From CAYONZ01 sp964405465 (GTDB lineage: Bacteria > Bdellovibrionota > Bdellovibrionia > Bdellovibrionales > JAMPXM01): a stretch of 64,000 bases of DNA. Position 1 is the stretch's first letter. Each line of letters opens with the position of its first letter. The stretch is from the NCBI GenBank assembly GCA_964405465.1, contig CAYONZ010000005.1, positions 49,480 to 113,479 of the forward strand. Direction: 5' to 3'. The notes beneath the pieces were generated by a model. It did not search any database and was not told where the DNA came from. It worked only from the letters and a program-made list of their open reading frames with translations. Positions 35,905 through 44,888 of this stretch are shown piece after piece. The position numbers and the translations under genes were made by a program.

Positions 35905-35913
35905 TTATTCATT

Positions 35914-36285
35914 TTAGTCACATTGCGCCTGTGCGTAAAAGTTGAGATCGTCGATCTGACTATACACAGACTCTCCAAGGCAATCTGCTAGAGAAGCCCA
36001 GAAAGCAGGTGCGGCGGCAGCTCCATCTGAAATCATAGCGCCAATTCCGGCCGCGACGGCTCCTTGTATTGCACAGCTCTGAACTTCATAAGCGATGTCT
36101 CTTCCCGCATTGGAATTGTAGTGGAAGTACAAAACCAAACGTTGGTCAGAGAACTGGAAGTCGGTCATGCATGGTTCGATATTCATCCAACCTAGTTCCA
36201 CCTCTTCGGCTTTTGCCTTTGGCCCAATGAAAAGAGCAGCAAGCACCATCGAAAGGGCTGTGAGTGTGAGTATTTTGTTCTTCAT
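35914..36285 (-). CDS. Small secreted protein of unknown function
   Basis: Not recognised. 123 residues with a signal peptide (start MKNKILTLTALSM, cleavage near KAKAEE). Four Cys are visible in the mature part (EPCMT, QSCAI, ADCLG, AQCD), suggesting disulfide bonds outside the cytoplasm. A Gly/Ala-rich stretch (GAVAAGIGAMISDGAAAAPAFW) could be a glycine-zipper-like or membrane-active helix, as in some pore-forming or bacteriocin-like peptides, but that is only a resemblance. GGAG lies before the ATG. The gene stands alone, with its own terminator downstream. Confidence 0.75.
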   Translation of the reverse strand: MKNKILTLTALSMVLAALFIGPKAKAEEVELGWMNIEPCMTDFQFSDQRLVLYFHYNSNAGRDIAYEVQSCAIQGAVAAGIGAMISDGAAAAPAFWASLADCLGESVYSQIDDLNFYAQAQCD

Positions 36286-36634
36286 GAGAAGGCTCCTTTT
36301 GTTCCGAATTAAATCGGCTAATTGTGCAGTTGCACGTTTACTTTAAATGTCTTGCACTGGTGGATTGCAAGACGGTAGCCGACTTTTTAAACGGGTTCTG
36401 TGACTAGAAATTATTTGAACAGCTGGAGAAAATGCATAGGTACTTTTAAACTGGTGCAGTTTTGAAATTCGGTCAGATCGAATGTTTTGCAATGCAAGCC
36501 AAGGAAAAATTCTAAAATTGTTTTTCGCGAAAAGTTTCACTCCTTCACAAATTGAACTTTGGTTGCGAAAAATTCCAGAAATAAAATCAAAATTCTAAGA
36601 GCAAAGAATTTCTTGGTGGACAATGAAATGACAA
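36286..36634 (-). other. Intergenic region between a secreted-protein gene and the macB-like permease
   Basis: No gene is supported. It should hold the promoter of the gene ending at 35914, but no clear boxes were seen. AGTTGCACGTTTA (36328-36340) is the exact inverse of TAAACGTGCAACT at 35885-35897 on the other side of that gene. A short palindrome GTGCA-GT-TGCAC lies at 36324-36335. Confidence 0.4.
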
Positions 36635-37843
36635 CTACTCAAATCTAAGCGCTTCGATAGTCTCAATGTGCGAAGCCTTTCTGGCGGGAAAGACTCCAAA
36701 TATCACGCCCGTGAGCAATGACATGAGAAAAGCAGGCACCATCACCCAAAACGGTGCACGCATGTCGAAGGATGGAACAAACCAATACACTAAATATGTT
36801 ATCAGGGTGGATCCGAGCAGGCCCAAGAGGCCACCAATCATAGACAATGCGACAGCTTCAACGAGAAATTGTTTGAGTATGTCGATACGTCGCGCTCCAA
36901 CGGCCCGGCGAATTCCAATTTCACGAGTTCTTTCAGTCACGCTCACAAGCATGATGTTCATTATTCCAATGCCGCCGACGAGCATTGAAATCATAGCTAT
37001 TCCGCCAAGTACAAAAGTTAGCATACCTAAAATGGTGTTCATTGATTGGAGCATTGAAAGCTGAGTTGTGATCGTAAAGTTTTCTTCACCGTTTTGACGC
37101 TTGGTTAAAATCGCACGAATTTCTTCAACAGCATCGTCGATACCGATTTTGGTTTTTGCTTTCGCTCGAAGACCAAATAATTTGTCTTCGTTGAGTAGGC
37201 GCATGGCGGTTCGTGTAGGAATGAGTGCCATGTCGTCCATGTTGAATCCCAGGGTTTGTCCAGAAGCCGCAAGAACCCCAATAACTCGATGTTCGCTTTG
37301 GTTGATCTTTACCCATTGGCCCACAGGGGTCTCTTCGCCGAAAAGACTTTTAGCTGTATTGTGACCCAAGACTACAACTCTTCTTGCAGAATCATCTTCA
37401 TCTCTAGCAATAAATTGTCCGAGTGCAATTTTAACATTAAAAATTTTGGTGAACTGATCGTTAACGCCCAAAAGGGTGACATTACTTGTGGCTTCAATTC
37501 TTGTTACTGCGGCTGTTCCGAACATCACTCCGGTGATGGCCTCGACATTATAAGCTTGGCGTTCAAGTGCCTCAAGATCTGTGAGCGTGAGTTTTTTCTT
37601 GGAGTTTCCCATGGGTGGACCCATATTGTTTTTACCGTCGGTCTTACCTGGTTGAACCATAATTAAATTTGAGCCGAGTCCTTCGAATTCACTGGTGATA
37701 TAGTTTTTTGCTCCATTGCCAATTGAAACCAAGAGGACAACGGCTCCGACACCGATGATCATACCAAGCATAGTGAGGCCAGCGCGCAGTTTGTTGCTAA
37801 GGAGAGCTTCATAAGCGAGAAGAAGGACTTCACGAATTGGCAT
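36635..37843 (-). CDS. MacB-type ABC transporter permease
   Basis: Membrane subunit of a type VII (MacB/FtsX) ABC transporter, 402 residues. Layout: one N-terminal membrane helix (LRAGLTMLGMIIGVGAVVLL), a periplasmic MacB-PCD domain (~50-270), then three C-terminal helices, with the FtsX signature GGIGIMNIMLVSVTERTREIGI. In this system the ATPase and permease are separate genes, unlike E. coli MacB where they are fused. It overlaps the ATPase gene by 14 bases. Such transporters drive export through an adaptor and TolC without passing the substrate through the inner membrane. The substrate (macrolide, peptide, siderophore, lipoprotein) cannot be told. Confidence 0.92.
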   Translation of the reverse strand: MPIREVLLLAYEALLSNKLRAGLTMLGMIIGVGAVVLLVSIGNGAKNYITSEFEGLGSNLIMVQPGKTDGKNNMGPPMGNSKKKLTLTDLEALERQAYNVEAITGVMFGTAAVTRIEATSNVTLLGVNDQFTKIFNVKIALGQFIARDEDDSARRVVVLGHNTAKSLFGEETPVGQWVKINQSEHRVIGVLAASGQTLGFNMDDMALIPTRTAMRLLNEDKLFGLRAKAKTKIGIDDAVEEIRAILTKRQNGEENFTITTQLSMLQSMNTILGMLTFVLGGIAMISMLVGGIGIMNIMLVSVTERTREIGIRRAVGARRIDILKQFLVEAVALSMIGGLLGLLGSTLITYLVYWFVPSFDMRAPFWVMVPAFLMSLLTGVIFGVFPARKASHIETIEALRFE

Positions 37844-38528
37844 GGTCTTGGGTCACCTTTCCGTCACGAAATGTGATCACTCGTTGAGCCTTTTTGGCGA
37901 GCTGAGGATCATGGGTGACCATGATGACAGTTGCTCCTGCATTGTGGAGGGTTGTGAATAGCTCAATAATCTCTTGTCCTGATTTGGAATCCAAATTGCC
38001 TGTAGGTTCATCGGCGAGAATGAGTTTGGGATTATTCACCAAAGCTCGAGCAATAGCGACTCGCTGCCTTTGGCCTCCAGATAATTCATTCGGTCGGTGA
38101 TCCGTTCGAGTTTGGAGTCCCACCTTGCGAAGAGCTTCATGGGCCATCTCATGCATCTTCAGTTCTGAAAACGAATGATCATAACTTGCTGAATAGACAA
38201 GTGGGAGTTCGACATTGCGAAGCGCGGTCATTCTAGGCAGTAGGTGAAAGCTTTGAAAAACAAAACCTAATTTCTGATTACGATACATGGCTCGCTCATC
38301 ATCTGACATGTTCTTGATGTTCTTGCCATCAAGTAGGTAATTGCCTTCGTCTGGTACGTCGAGAATTCCCAGAATATTCATCATGGTGGACTTGCCACAC
38401 CCAGATGGGCCCACAATTGCTACAAACTCGCCCTCGTGAATTGAAAAAGACACGCCATCAAGTGCGTTGACGACTTCGTCTCCCATTTGAAAGCGTCGCT
38501 TGAGATTTTGTACCTCGATTAGGGCCAT
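37830..38528 (-). CDS. MacB/LolD-type ABC transporter ATPase
   Basis: ATP-binding subunit, 232 residues, pairing with the permease encoded next. Walker A is GPSGCGKST (~38-46), the Q-loop lies in FQSFHLLPRM, the ABC signature is LSGGQRQRVAIARAL, Walker B is LILADEPTGNLDS, and the switch His is in VTHD. It is co-translated with its neighbours: 14-base overlap with the permease and 10-base overlap with the adaptor. LolD/FtsE-type ATPases look alike, so membership in a MacAB-TolC pump rests on the operon. Confidence 0.94.
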   Translation of the reverse strand: MALIEVQNLKRRFQMGDEVVNALDGVSFSIHEGEFVAIVGPSGCGKSTMMNILGILDVPDEGNYLLDGKNIKNMSDDERAMYRNQKLGFVFQSFHLLPRMTALRNVELPLVYSASYDHSFSELKMHEMAHEALRKVGLQTRTDHRPNELSGGQRQRVAIARALVNNPKLILADEPTGNLDSKSGQEIIELFTTLHNAGATVIMVTHDPQLAKKAQRVITFRDGKVTQDHANS

Positions 38529-39520
38529 GTCACCTTCGTTGTTTGCACTTTCAGGCCATCCGAAAAATCGACACCTTCTGTTGGAAGTGCGACGATTTCG
38601 CTAAGTGAAATTCCTTTGACGATTTCCATACTCTCATAATTGCCGAGACCCACTTCGATTTCAGTTTTGACGAGCCGATCGTTTACAACCCGGTAAAGAT
38701 GCCTTTGTTTGCTGACCCCAAATATGGCGCGTGCTGGTAGAGTGAGTGCATCGGTTTTTGCTGCCACCACGATTTCGATATCCGCTGATGCTCCAACCGG
38801 AAGTTGCAGGTTGGTGTCGATGGGTTGCAGTTCAACCTGGGCCGTTCGCTCTTGTTCTTTTGATGTTGAAATGAATGGAATGACCTTACTGACTTTGGCT
38901 TCAATGGCTTTTGCCTGTACAGATTGAATGCGGATTCGGGCTGCGGCACCAACTTTGACTTTTGCCAAATCCATTTCATCAATATTTCCTTTGATGAAAC
39001 GGGGCTTGAGGTCGACGATTCGAACGGCTACTTTATTTGTGGAGGTAAGAGAGGTCGTTGGATTTTCGCCAACCTGTAGATTGAGTTCACTGATCATTCC
39101 AGAAAAAGGGGCAATCATTTGAGTATGATCAAAGGTGCTTCGAGCCATCTCGAAAGCTTTTTTTGATTCATCAAGTGCCGCCTTTGATATCAGGCCTTCA
39201 CTCATTAGTTTTTTCGAGGTCTCGAAATCTCGTGACGCTTGCTCTAGCAAAGCCTGCGCATCACGATTTTCGGTTTGAGCAATGAGTTGGCCCTGTTTAA
39301 CCACATCTCCTAACTTGACGTATATCTTTTCGACTTTGCCATTTCCGGAGAAAGTGAGGATGGCTTGTTGAATCGCCTCGACCGTTCCCGAATTGACGGT
39401 AGAGACAGTGCTTTCAACCGTTCCGATTTTTGGTTCCGTGACTTTAATTGGTGCTTTTTTTGAACATGAGATGTTGGCGACTAAGAGTGCAGCGGCGAAT
39501 AAATTCAAAACTAGTTTCAT
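38519..39520 (-). CDS. MacA-like periplasmic adaptor (HlyD/RND membrane-fusion family), lipoprotein
   Basis: Links the inner-membrane MacB pair to the outer-membrane channel. 333 residues from the ATG at 39520, which overlaps the tolC-like stop (ATGA). The signal sequence ends in VANISC, a lipobox, so the adaptor is lipid-anchored. A lipoyl-like half (GNGKVEKIYVKLGDVVKQGQ), a helical hairpin (~80-125) and the second lipoyl half (MIAPFSGMISELNLQVGE) are followed by beta-barrel and membrane-proximal domains. The slightly longer frame to 39544 would add eight residues upstream of the signal and is unlikely. Confidence 0.9.
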   Translation of the reverse strand: MKLVLNLFAAALLVANISCSKKAPIKVTEPKIGTVESTVSTVNSGTVEAIQQAILTFSGNGKVEKIYVKLGDVVKQGQLIAQTENRDAQALLEQASRDFETSKKLMSEGLISKAALDESKKAFEMARSTFDHTQMIAPFSGMISELNLQVGENPTTSLTSTNKVAVRIVDLKPRFIKGNIDEMDLAKVKVGAAARIRIQSVQAKAIEAKVSKVIPFISTSKEQERTAQVELQPIDTNLQLPVGASADIEIVVAAKTDALTLPARAIFGVSKQRHLYRVVNDRLVKTEIEVGLGNYESMEIVKGISLSEIVALPTEGVDFSDGLKVQTTKVTWP

Positions 39521-41073
39521 TTTGCTGATTTTCCTAAATTCCAAGCGAGTTGTTTTTCTGAAACAAGAAGATCGATTTTTGCTTTGGCGAGATCTATTTT
39601 GGCGTTGATGGCTTCATTTTGCGCAATCAAATAGTCTTGAACTGTCGACTTACCTAGTTGAAAGCTTTTTGCCGTGAGACGTTCCAGTTCTGTATTTTGG
39701 GATCGACGAATCTCGAGTGAAGATATGAGCTTCTGTAGAACTTGAAGTTGCGAAACCAATTGTTCAATTTTTTGACGGGCGCTTTTTAGACTCTGCTCGC
39801 GTTGAAGCGTGGCCGCTTCGATGAGAGCCGTAGCTTCTCTTTGGCTGGCATAGCCTGAACCAAAATTAAACAAAGGTACGGTGAGCGTGAGACCAATGCT
39901 ACGGCTTTCGGTCGAATCTTTTAGGTCGCTCCAGCCGTTGGCGATTTTTTGATAGCTTGCTTTTATGCTCAGATCGGGCCAGTCTTTGGCAGAGATCATT
40001 TTGGCCTTGAGCTCATTGCTCTTAGCTGTAAGTTCGATACTATTTTTGAGTCGAGAGTCTGAGTCGAAGACCTCGAGTGCAATTTCCGATTTCCCTTTTT
40101 CTGGTGAATCACTAAGTCTTTGATTGAATAGTGCATGCATGGATTCTGTATTGGCTTCACTCGTTCGTGAGAGTGCCGATAGCGCTTGCTCAAGGGATTG
40201 TTCAGTTTGTGGTCCCATTGGGAAGCCTATTGCATTCAGATCCTCAACGTTCAATCCAGTTTTGAGAAGTAGCGCATCAAGTGCAATGCGAATTTCATTT
40301 TCGGCACTTAAACTTTGACTCTCTAGTGAGGTCAATTGAGCTTGGGTTTTGAGTACATCCAGTTGACTTCTGCCTCCTGCCTCAAAACGAATTTTCGTTT
40401 CATGTTCCGTGCGTTTTGCGGCTTCGAGAGTCTTAAGAACTGCGGCTTGTCGGTATTCAGCTATCAACGTTGAGCCGACAAGCTGAAACACCTGCCAATC
40501 ATTTTCACCTTTCGCAGCAAGGAGCTCCTCTTTGCTCAGTTGGGTGTCGTTGAGTGACTCAAGAACACTCAGGTGTATGCCGCGTTTATATAGTGGCAAA
40601 CTAATGGAAAACACATTTTGTTTATAGTCCAGATCTGCACCGACAATGCCTGTATATAGCGAGGCATTGGTTCGATTGGCAGAAATCTGCCAATCCACTC
40701 GAGGAAGCCATGCGCTGACCGAACTCCACTGGGCAAATTGTTTTTGTTCATTGGCCTTGGCTTTTAAAAGTATGTCAGGCGATTTGGTTTGCGAGATTTC
40801 AAGAAGGCGATCCATAAATGTGGACGGCTTCATCGTTCTATTTGGACTTTCACCGTGACCGAGGCCTTCAGGTGCAATTGCTGTTGCCGTCGGTTTCTTT
40901 GTCGGTGCCTCAAAGGCATCTTGATTTGCCACAGATGGAATGGCGTAAAACGCCAAATCGATCATTAAAAATACACAAGGCAAAAGCACAGATATGGTGC
41001 CCGCAATAAAGTTGATTTTCAACGGCTTTGAAATTTTTGAAAATGAAATCGCAGGCAAACAGTGATGTCTCAT
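39517..41073 (-). CDS. TolC-family outer membrane efflux protein
   Basis: Outer-membrane channel of the tripartite exporter, 518 residues. After an N-terminal export signal there is a low-complexity Pro/Thr stretch, then two outer membrane efflux repeats of long helices (~130-290 and ~340-510), with typical blocks such as AGGRSQLDVLKTQAQLTSLE and GKSTVQDYLIAQNEAINAKI. First gene of the minus-strand operon tolC-macA-ATPase-permease; all junctions overlap or touch, indicating a single transcript. The first ~50 residues are longer than usual, and the true start could be further in. Confidence 0.9.
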   Translation of the reverse strand: MRHHCLPAISFSKISKPLKINFIAGTISVLLPCVFLMIDLAFYAIPSVANQDAFEAPTKKPTATAIAPEGLGHGESPNRTMKPSTFMDRLLEISQTKSPDILLKAKANEQKQFAQWSSVSAWLPRVDWQISANRTNASLYTGIVGADLDYKQNVFSISLPLYKRGIHLSVLESLNDTQLSKEELLAAKGENDWQVFQLVGSTLIAEYRQAAVLKTLEAAKRTEHETKIRFEAGGRSQLDVLKTQAQLTSLESQSLSAENEIRIALDALLLKTGLNVEDLNAIGFPMGPQTEQSLEQALSALSRTSEANTESMHALFNQRLSDSPEKGKSEIALEVFDSDSRLKNSIELTAKSNELKAKMISAKDWPDLSIKASYQKIANGWSDLKDSTESRSIGLTLTVPLFNFGSGYASQREATALIEAATLQREQSLKSARQKIEQLVSQLQVLQKLISSLEIRRSQNTELERLTAKSFQLGKSTVQDYLIAQNEAINAKIDLAKAKIDLLVSEKQLAWNLGKSAK

Positions 41074-41413
41074 ATTGAGATGAAATTAAATCGCAAGTTG
41101 TGGTGGAGTACAAACAAAAAGGACAAACAAAAAGGCAAGCGTCGTAAACGCTGCAATAGTTTTGTTTGTGGGAATTCTTCAAGTGTTTGGCAAATCATTT
41201 GATTGGGAACGAAGTTGTCCAAAAGTTAGACATGTGCCGTTGCAGGTCGCTGGTGCCTGCCAAAATCTGGCGCATTGTTCAGTGATCGATGCGAAAAATC
41301 CGCTCACTAGCAATGAAATCAATTGGGTTCGAATCGAGACTGTGATCTCGAGTAATTGGAGGACTCCTTTCGGGTCTTGGTCTTGCACAGCGAAGTGGTA
41401 GAGGTAGCATGGT
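41074..41413. other. Divergent intergenic region, tolC-like gene and vWA lipoprotein gene
   Basis: No convincing gene in these 340 bases, which must hold promoters for both directions. An exact 13-base tandem duplication (ACAAACAAAAAGG) lies at 41110-41135. A TTG-started frame at 41162-41401 encodes 79 residues but has no ribosome site and no family likeness. Confidence 0.4.
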
Positions 41414-43105
41414 ATGAAAAAGAAAATGAGTTTTTCAAAAATGGTAATGGCCTTTGGTTTGACGACAGTTCTTTTGGGAGCCTGTCAAAAGGCGCAGTAT
41501 GAGAAGGTCACTGAACAGCCTAAGGCCACAGCGGGGCCAGTACTAACTGCGGCACAATCGAACCCGACCTTTTTAAGTCGAAGAATTGAGCCCATGGGAC
41601 ATGTACAACTCACACAATCGCCAACGCTTCCATTAAATGGATCGATTCGGCCTGCTAGCCAGAAGAATTCGGCATTAGATGGCCCTAACGTTCAGAAAGT
41701 AACATATGATTTAACCGAGCCTAAAAAACCAGTTCGTGCCAAACTAGATGGCAACGCGAATGTTGGTTGCGCCCAACCTTGTGCTCCGCTTCAAACACCT
41801 ACAGTGCAGCCGTGTGGGGCTCCTGTGAATTCACCATGTGTAGCGGCTCCACCCGTTGCGGTCACTCAACCTTGCGTGAATCCCGATCCGTGTGCGGCTC
41901 CTCCTATGCCTGTAGTGGCGCCTGTTGTGACACCTCCCGTGCGGCGAGAGGTTCGGATCGAGCAAACTTGTCCCAAATGTTTTCATGGTCAGTACAACCA
42001 AGAAGACGAATTGCCTCCACAAAAGCTCGACCTACTTTTTGTAGCTGACACTTCTGCCTCGATTCACAATAAACGTGAAAAGATCGCAAATGAAATCGAT
42101 AGTTTCATTGATGGCTTGCCTCAGCAGATGGACATCAACATTGGAGTGATGTGGGGACAAGCGAAACTCGCTGGAGAATTGATCTCTCAGGATGGGGATC
42201 GAGCCTTGATGAACACCCTCACCGATGACCGTGGAGCTTTAAGAGCTCAGCTCTTTAAAAAGTTAGCACAGGCGCCACAAGAACGTGAATCAAATGGAGG
42301 AGAGCTTGGGGTGTACTCACTCTATAAGGGAATCACTGATAAGCTTGATAAAAACCAGCAACTTGGTTTTTTTCGAACTGACGCCGCACTTGCGGTGGTG
42401 TTTATTTCAGATGAAAATGATATCTGCACTTGGACGGAGCCACCACCCGGGGTAACTCTGCGGCCAGACGTTGATCATCTTGAAATTCCAGCTGCAAAGA
42501 AATATTGCCAAGGAATAAAGTATAAAAATGTCTATGAGCGGTTGTTGCAGGTTAAACGCAAAAGCGGAGGACAAAATATCAGCTCTCCAGTATTGGTCTC
42601 GGGTATCATCTTTACCAATGATGCCACAATTCCGCGACCGACTAGCTATCGATATGCACAGGAAAATGAAGTGGGTTATGGCTATCTAAAAATGATCGAG
42701 CTGAATGCGGGAAAGGCCATTGATCTTGCAAATGATGATATCGCAAGTGGCCTTCGCGAAATTTCCCAGGCTATGGTGCGCAAGTTGAAGTTTAAGACTG
42801 AGTTCAGCTTGACCGGTACAAAATATCCTCTGGAACCACAAACTCTTTGTGTACTCAAAGACGGAAAAGAAGTTTTCGATTATGATCTGATTGAAGAGCG
42901 CAATGAGGTTCATGTTCCGGGTGCTGCAGAATCAGGTGCACGTATTGAATTTTGGTACTGTGAAAAGAATTTCGAAATGCATGAGCCCGGAAATCCAAAT
43001 CGATATTTGCTGCCATTCGATTTTAGAATCCCACAGCAAATTGACCCCCGCTGCGGATCTATTTTGGAAAAACAGCGCAAGTATTTGGCTGAGCATCCGC
43101 AGTAA
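41414..43105 (+). CDS. von Willebrand factor A-like lipoprotein with Cys/Pro-rich linker
   Basis: A 563-residue lipoprotein (signal ending in LLGACQ). After a Pro/Gln/Thr-rich spacer comes a Cys- and Pro-rich segment (~115-165) with repeated CxxPC-like units (CAQPCAP, QPCGAP, SPCVAAP, PDPCAAPP, CPKC). From ~200 a von Willebrand A-type domain starts: LDLLFVADTSASI holds the MIDAS-type D-x-S-x-S, followed by DINIGVMWG and AVVFISDENDICTWTEP. The C-terminal ~100 residues form a separate beta-rich part (LEPQTLCVLKDGKEVFDYD). vWA domains bind proteins or matrix via a metal ion, so a surface adhesion or scaffold role is possible. Similar vWA lipoproteins occur in Bdellovibrio-type bacteria. It ends at a bidirectional terminator shared with the OmpA gene. 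Confidence 0.82.
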   Translation: MKKKMSFSKMVMAFGLTTVLLGACQKAQYEKVTEQPKATAGPVLTAAQSNPTFLSRRIEPMGHVQLTQSPTLPLNGSIRPASQKNSALDGPNVQKVTYDLTEPKKPVRAKLDGNANVGCAQPCAPLQTPTVQPCGAPVNSPCVAAPPVAVTQPCVNPDPCAAPPMPVVAPVVTPPVRREVRIEQTCPKCFHGQYNQEDELPPQKLDLLFVADTSASIHNKREKIANEIDSFIDGLPQQMDINIGVMWGQAKLAGELISQDGDRALMNTLTDDRGALRAQLFKKLAQAPQERESNGGELGVYSLYKGITDKLDKNQQLGFFRTDAALAVVFISDENDICTWTEPPPGVTLRPDVDHLEIPAAKKYCQGIKYKNVYERLLQVKRKSGGQNISSPVLVSGIIFTNDATIPRPTSYRYAQENEVGYGYLKMIELNAGKAIDLANDDIASGLREISQAMVRKLKFKTEFSLTGTKYPLEPQTLCVLKDGKEVFDYDLIEERNEVHVPGAAESGARIEFWYCEKNFEMHEPGNPNRYLLPFDFRIPQQIDPRCGSILEKQRKYLAEHPQ

Positions 43106-43173
43106 ATATTGACCGCAAAGATCATTACAAAAAATGTGTGGCATTTGGTATTTTTGAATCAAGTGTTTAAAAT

Positions 43174-43206
43174 AAAAAACCCTCGCTATAGACGCGAGGG
43201 TTTTTT
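43174..43206. terminator. Bidirectional intrinsic terminator
   Basis: AAAAAA then CCCTCGC (43180-43186), a 7-base loop, GCGAGGG (43194-43200) and TTTTTT (43201-43206). It works in either direction and separates the vWA lipoprotein gene from the convergent OmpA gene. Confidence 0.92.
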
Positions 43207-43226
43207 ATTTTGGGTTCAACTTCCGA

Positions 43227-44807
43227 TCAGTCTTGCGTTTGCCTTGGTTTTTTAATTGATTTTTTTACGGACTTCTTTGATGCATTGACTGAGCCCGACG
43301 GAGTGTTCTTGGATTTCACCGAAGGATTTTTGGAAGGAACTTTGGTTGTTGCAGGTTTTGCGGGAACCGGTAGGACTGCAGGCTCGTGTGTCATCGGCGG
43401 ATTGGCCGGAATCACTGAATTTTCAATTTTTTCTTTATGGCTCATATCGCGAAAAATTTTAAATTCAACTCGGCGATTGAGATTGCGGCCTTGGTAGTTT
43501 GCATTGCTGGAGACCGGAAATTTCTCGCCCAAACCGACTGCGACGATTTTCCCAGCAGGAAGAGCCAGCTTTTCAACCAAAAAATCTTTCACTGAGTTCG
43601 CACGCTTTTGACTGAGTTCCAAATTGTAGGTATCAGAGCCAACCGAATCGGTGTGTCCATAGATCTCAAGTTTATCAAAGACCGGAGGCTTACGAAGGTA
43701 ATTGGCGAGCCGACTCAATACATCGCGCGATTCCGCTCGTAGATGATCTGAGTCGAAATCAAATAGAATATTGCGAACTACGTAGGTCTCAAGTGGTGCT
43801 TTGGGGTTTCCAGCAAAAGGATCGTTGATGTTTTCGGGCTCAGGTTCTGGAAGCGGAGCGGGTTCGGTTTGCTTCACGTTTTGCTTTTGTTCCCAAAGAG
43901 GACCGAAGGTGTAATTGATCCCTGTGTAGACGCGCCAGTCAGGTGTGGCGGTTCCATGATCCAGTTCGGTGCCTCCTCCAAAATGAAAGGCAAGGCGGGA
44001 GGTGATGTCGTACTTAAGACCGAGAAGTGCCTCGAGTGAACTTTGTTTTCGGTCGGAGTCAAAGGTTGTCGAGACGGCCGGCATTGAACCAAAGACCTCA
44101 AAAATCAATTTTGTATCAGCTGAAGGAATGTGATAACTCGCTGCCATTGATGCGATCATTTGATTGCGAAACGGTTCAACGCTTGAATTTACGATGGCGG
44201 TTCCGGGATTTCTCCAGCGATATCCAGCGTTCACTCCCAGAGCGAGATTGTCTATCGCGATGTCACCAGCGGCTTCGAGATTGTAGATGGGGCCAGCGCT
44301 TTGGCCAACGAACGGATTGTTTTCTATTTGATTGAGGTTCATTGAGCCGATCAACGCCACTCCACCAGTTGGGCCTCCGAAGAGTCGTACTTTCGTGTTC
44401 GCACGAAACTCGGTCCACCCATTTTGAGCAAATTGTCCATGCGTACCTAGACCGTCAACGGACTGGGATAGAATGAAAGGAAAGCTAATACCGACGTCCC
44501 AATTTTTCATGAGGCCGAGTCCTAGGTTTGCATCCATACCTGTGAGCGAGTCTCTGATATCAGCTTGATTCTGACCTGCCGTTCCTTCGAAATACGGAAG
44601 AGTGTTGACGCCGTAGTTGAAGAAGAGTCCGAGATTCAAAACTCCTGGATCAAGAGTTTTCGAACTTTGAACAGTGACGAAGTCCAAGCCGTTGGTGGTT
44701 GAATTAAAATTTTGGAGATCAGTTCCAATGACGTTGGCCAATGCTGAGATTGCAAAAAAAGCGGGTGCCACTGATATCACAATACGAGCTATTTTTTTCT
44801 GTTTCAT
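43227..44807 (-). CDS. OmpA family outer membrane protein with basic C-terminal tail
   Basis: A 526-residue outer membrane protein. A signal peptide (ending near ALAN) is followed by a probable beta-barrel (~30-320) with alternating beta strands, then a Pro/Glu hinge (PEPEPENINDP), then an OmpA peptidoglycan-binding domain (~340-455): NILFDFDSDHLRAESRDVL, YGHTDSVGSDTYN, LSQKRANSVKDFLVEK and NRRVEFKIF. The last ~65 residues are unusual: Pro/Ala then strongly Lys/Ser-rich (SKKSVKKSIKKPRQ). Such a basic tail after the OmpA domain could help bind cell-wall polymers or DNA, but this is only inferred. The gene is convergent with the vWA lipoprotein gene and shares its terminator. Confidence 0.88.
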   Translation of the reverse strand: MKQKKIARIVISVAPAFFAISALANVIGTDLQNFNSTTNGLDFVTVQSSKTLDPGVLNLGLFFNYGVNTLPYFEGTAGQNQADIRDSLTGMDANLGLGLMKNWDVGISFPFILSQSVDGLGTHGQFAQNGWTEFRANTKVRLFGGPTGGVALIGSMNLNQIENNPFVGQSAGPIYNLEAAGDIAIDNLALGVNAGYRWRNPGTAIVNSSVEPFRNQMIASMAASYHIPSADTKLIFEVFGSMPAVSTTFDSDRKQSSLEALLGLKYDITSRLAFHFGGGTELDHGTATPDWRVYTGINYTFGPLWEQKQNVKQTEPAPLPEPEPENINDPFAGNPKAPLETYVVRNILFDFDSDHLRAESRDVLSRLANYLRKPPVFDKLEIYGHTDSVGSDTYNLELSQKRANSVKDFLVEKLALPAGKIVAVGLGEKFPVSSNANYQGRNLNRRVEFKIFRDMSHKEKIENSVIPANPPMTHEPAVLPVPAKPATTKVPSKNPSVKSKNTPSGSVNASKKSVKKSIKKPRQTQD

Positions 44808-44888
44808 TTTTCATCCGTTGAAAAAGTCTAAATTCATGATGGTGGTCTCGGGGTTTTCCTGGGTATCTCCCGCAAGAGTCTGTTCACT

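Noticed and set aside
41162..41401. 79-codon plus-strand frame ahead of the vWA lipoprotein gene
   Set aside because: TTG start, no ribosome site, overlaps the probable promoter region; no family likeness.
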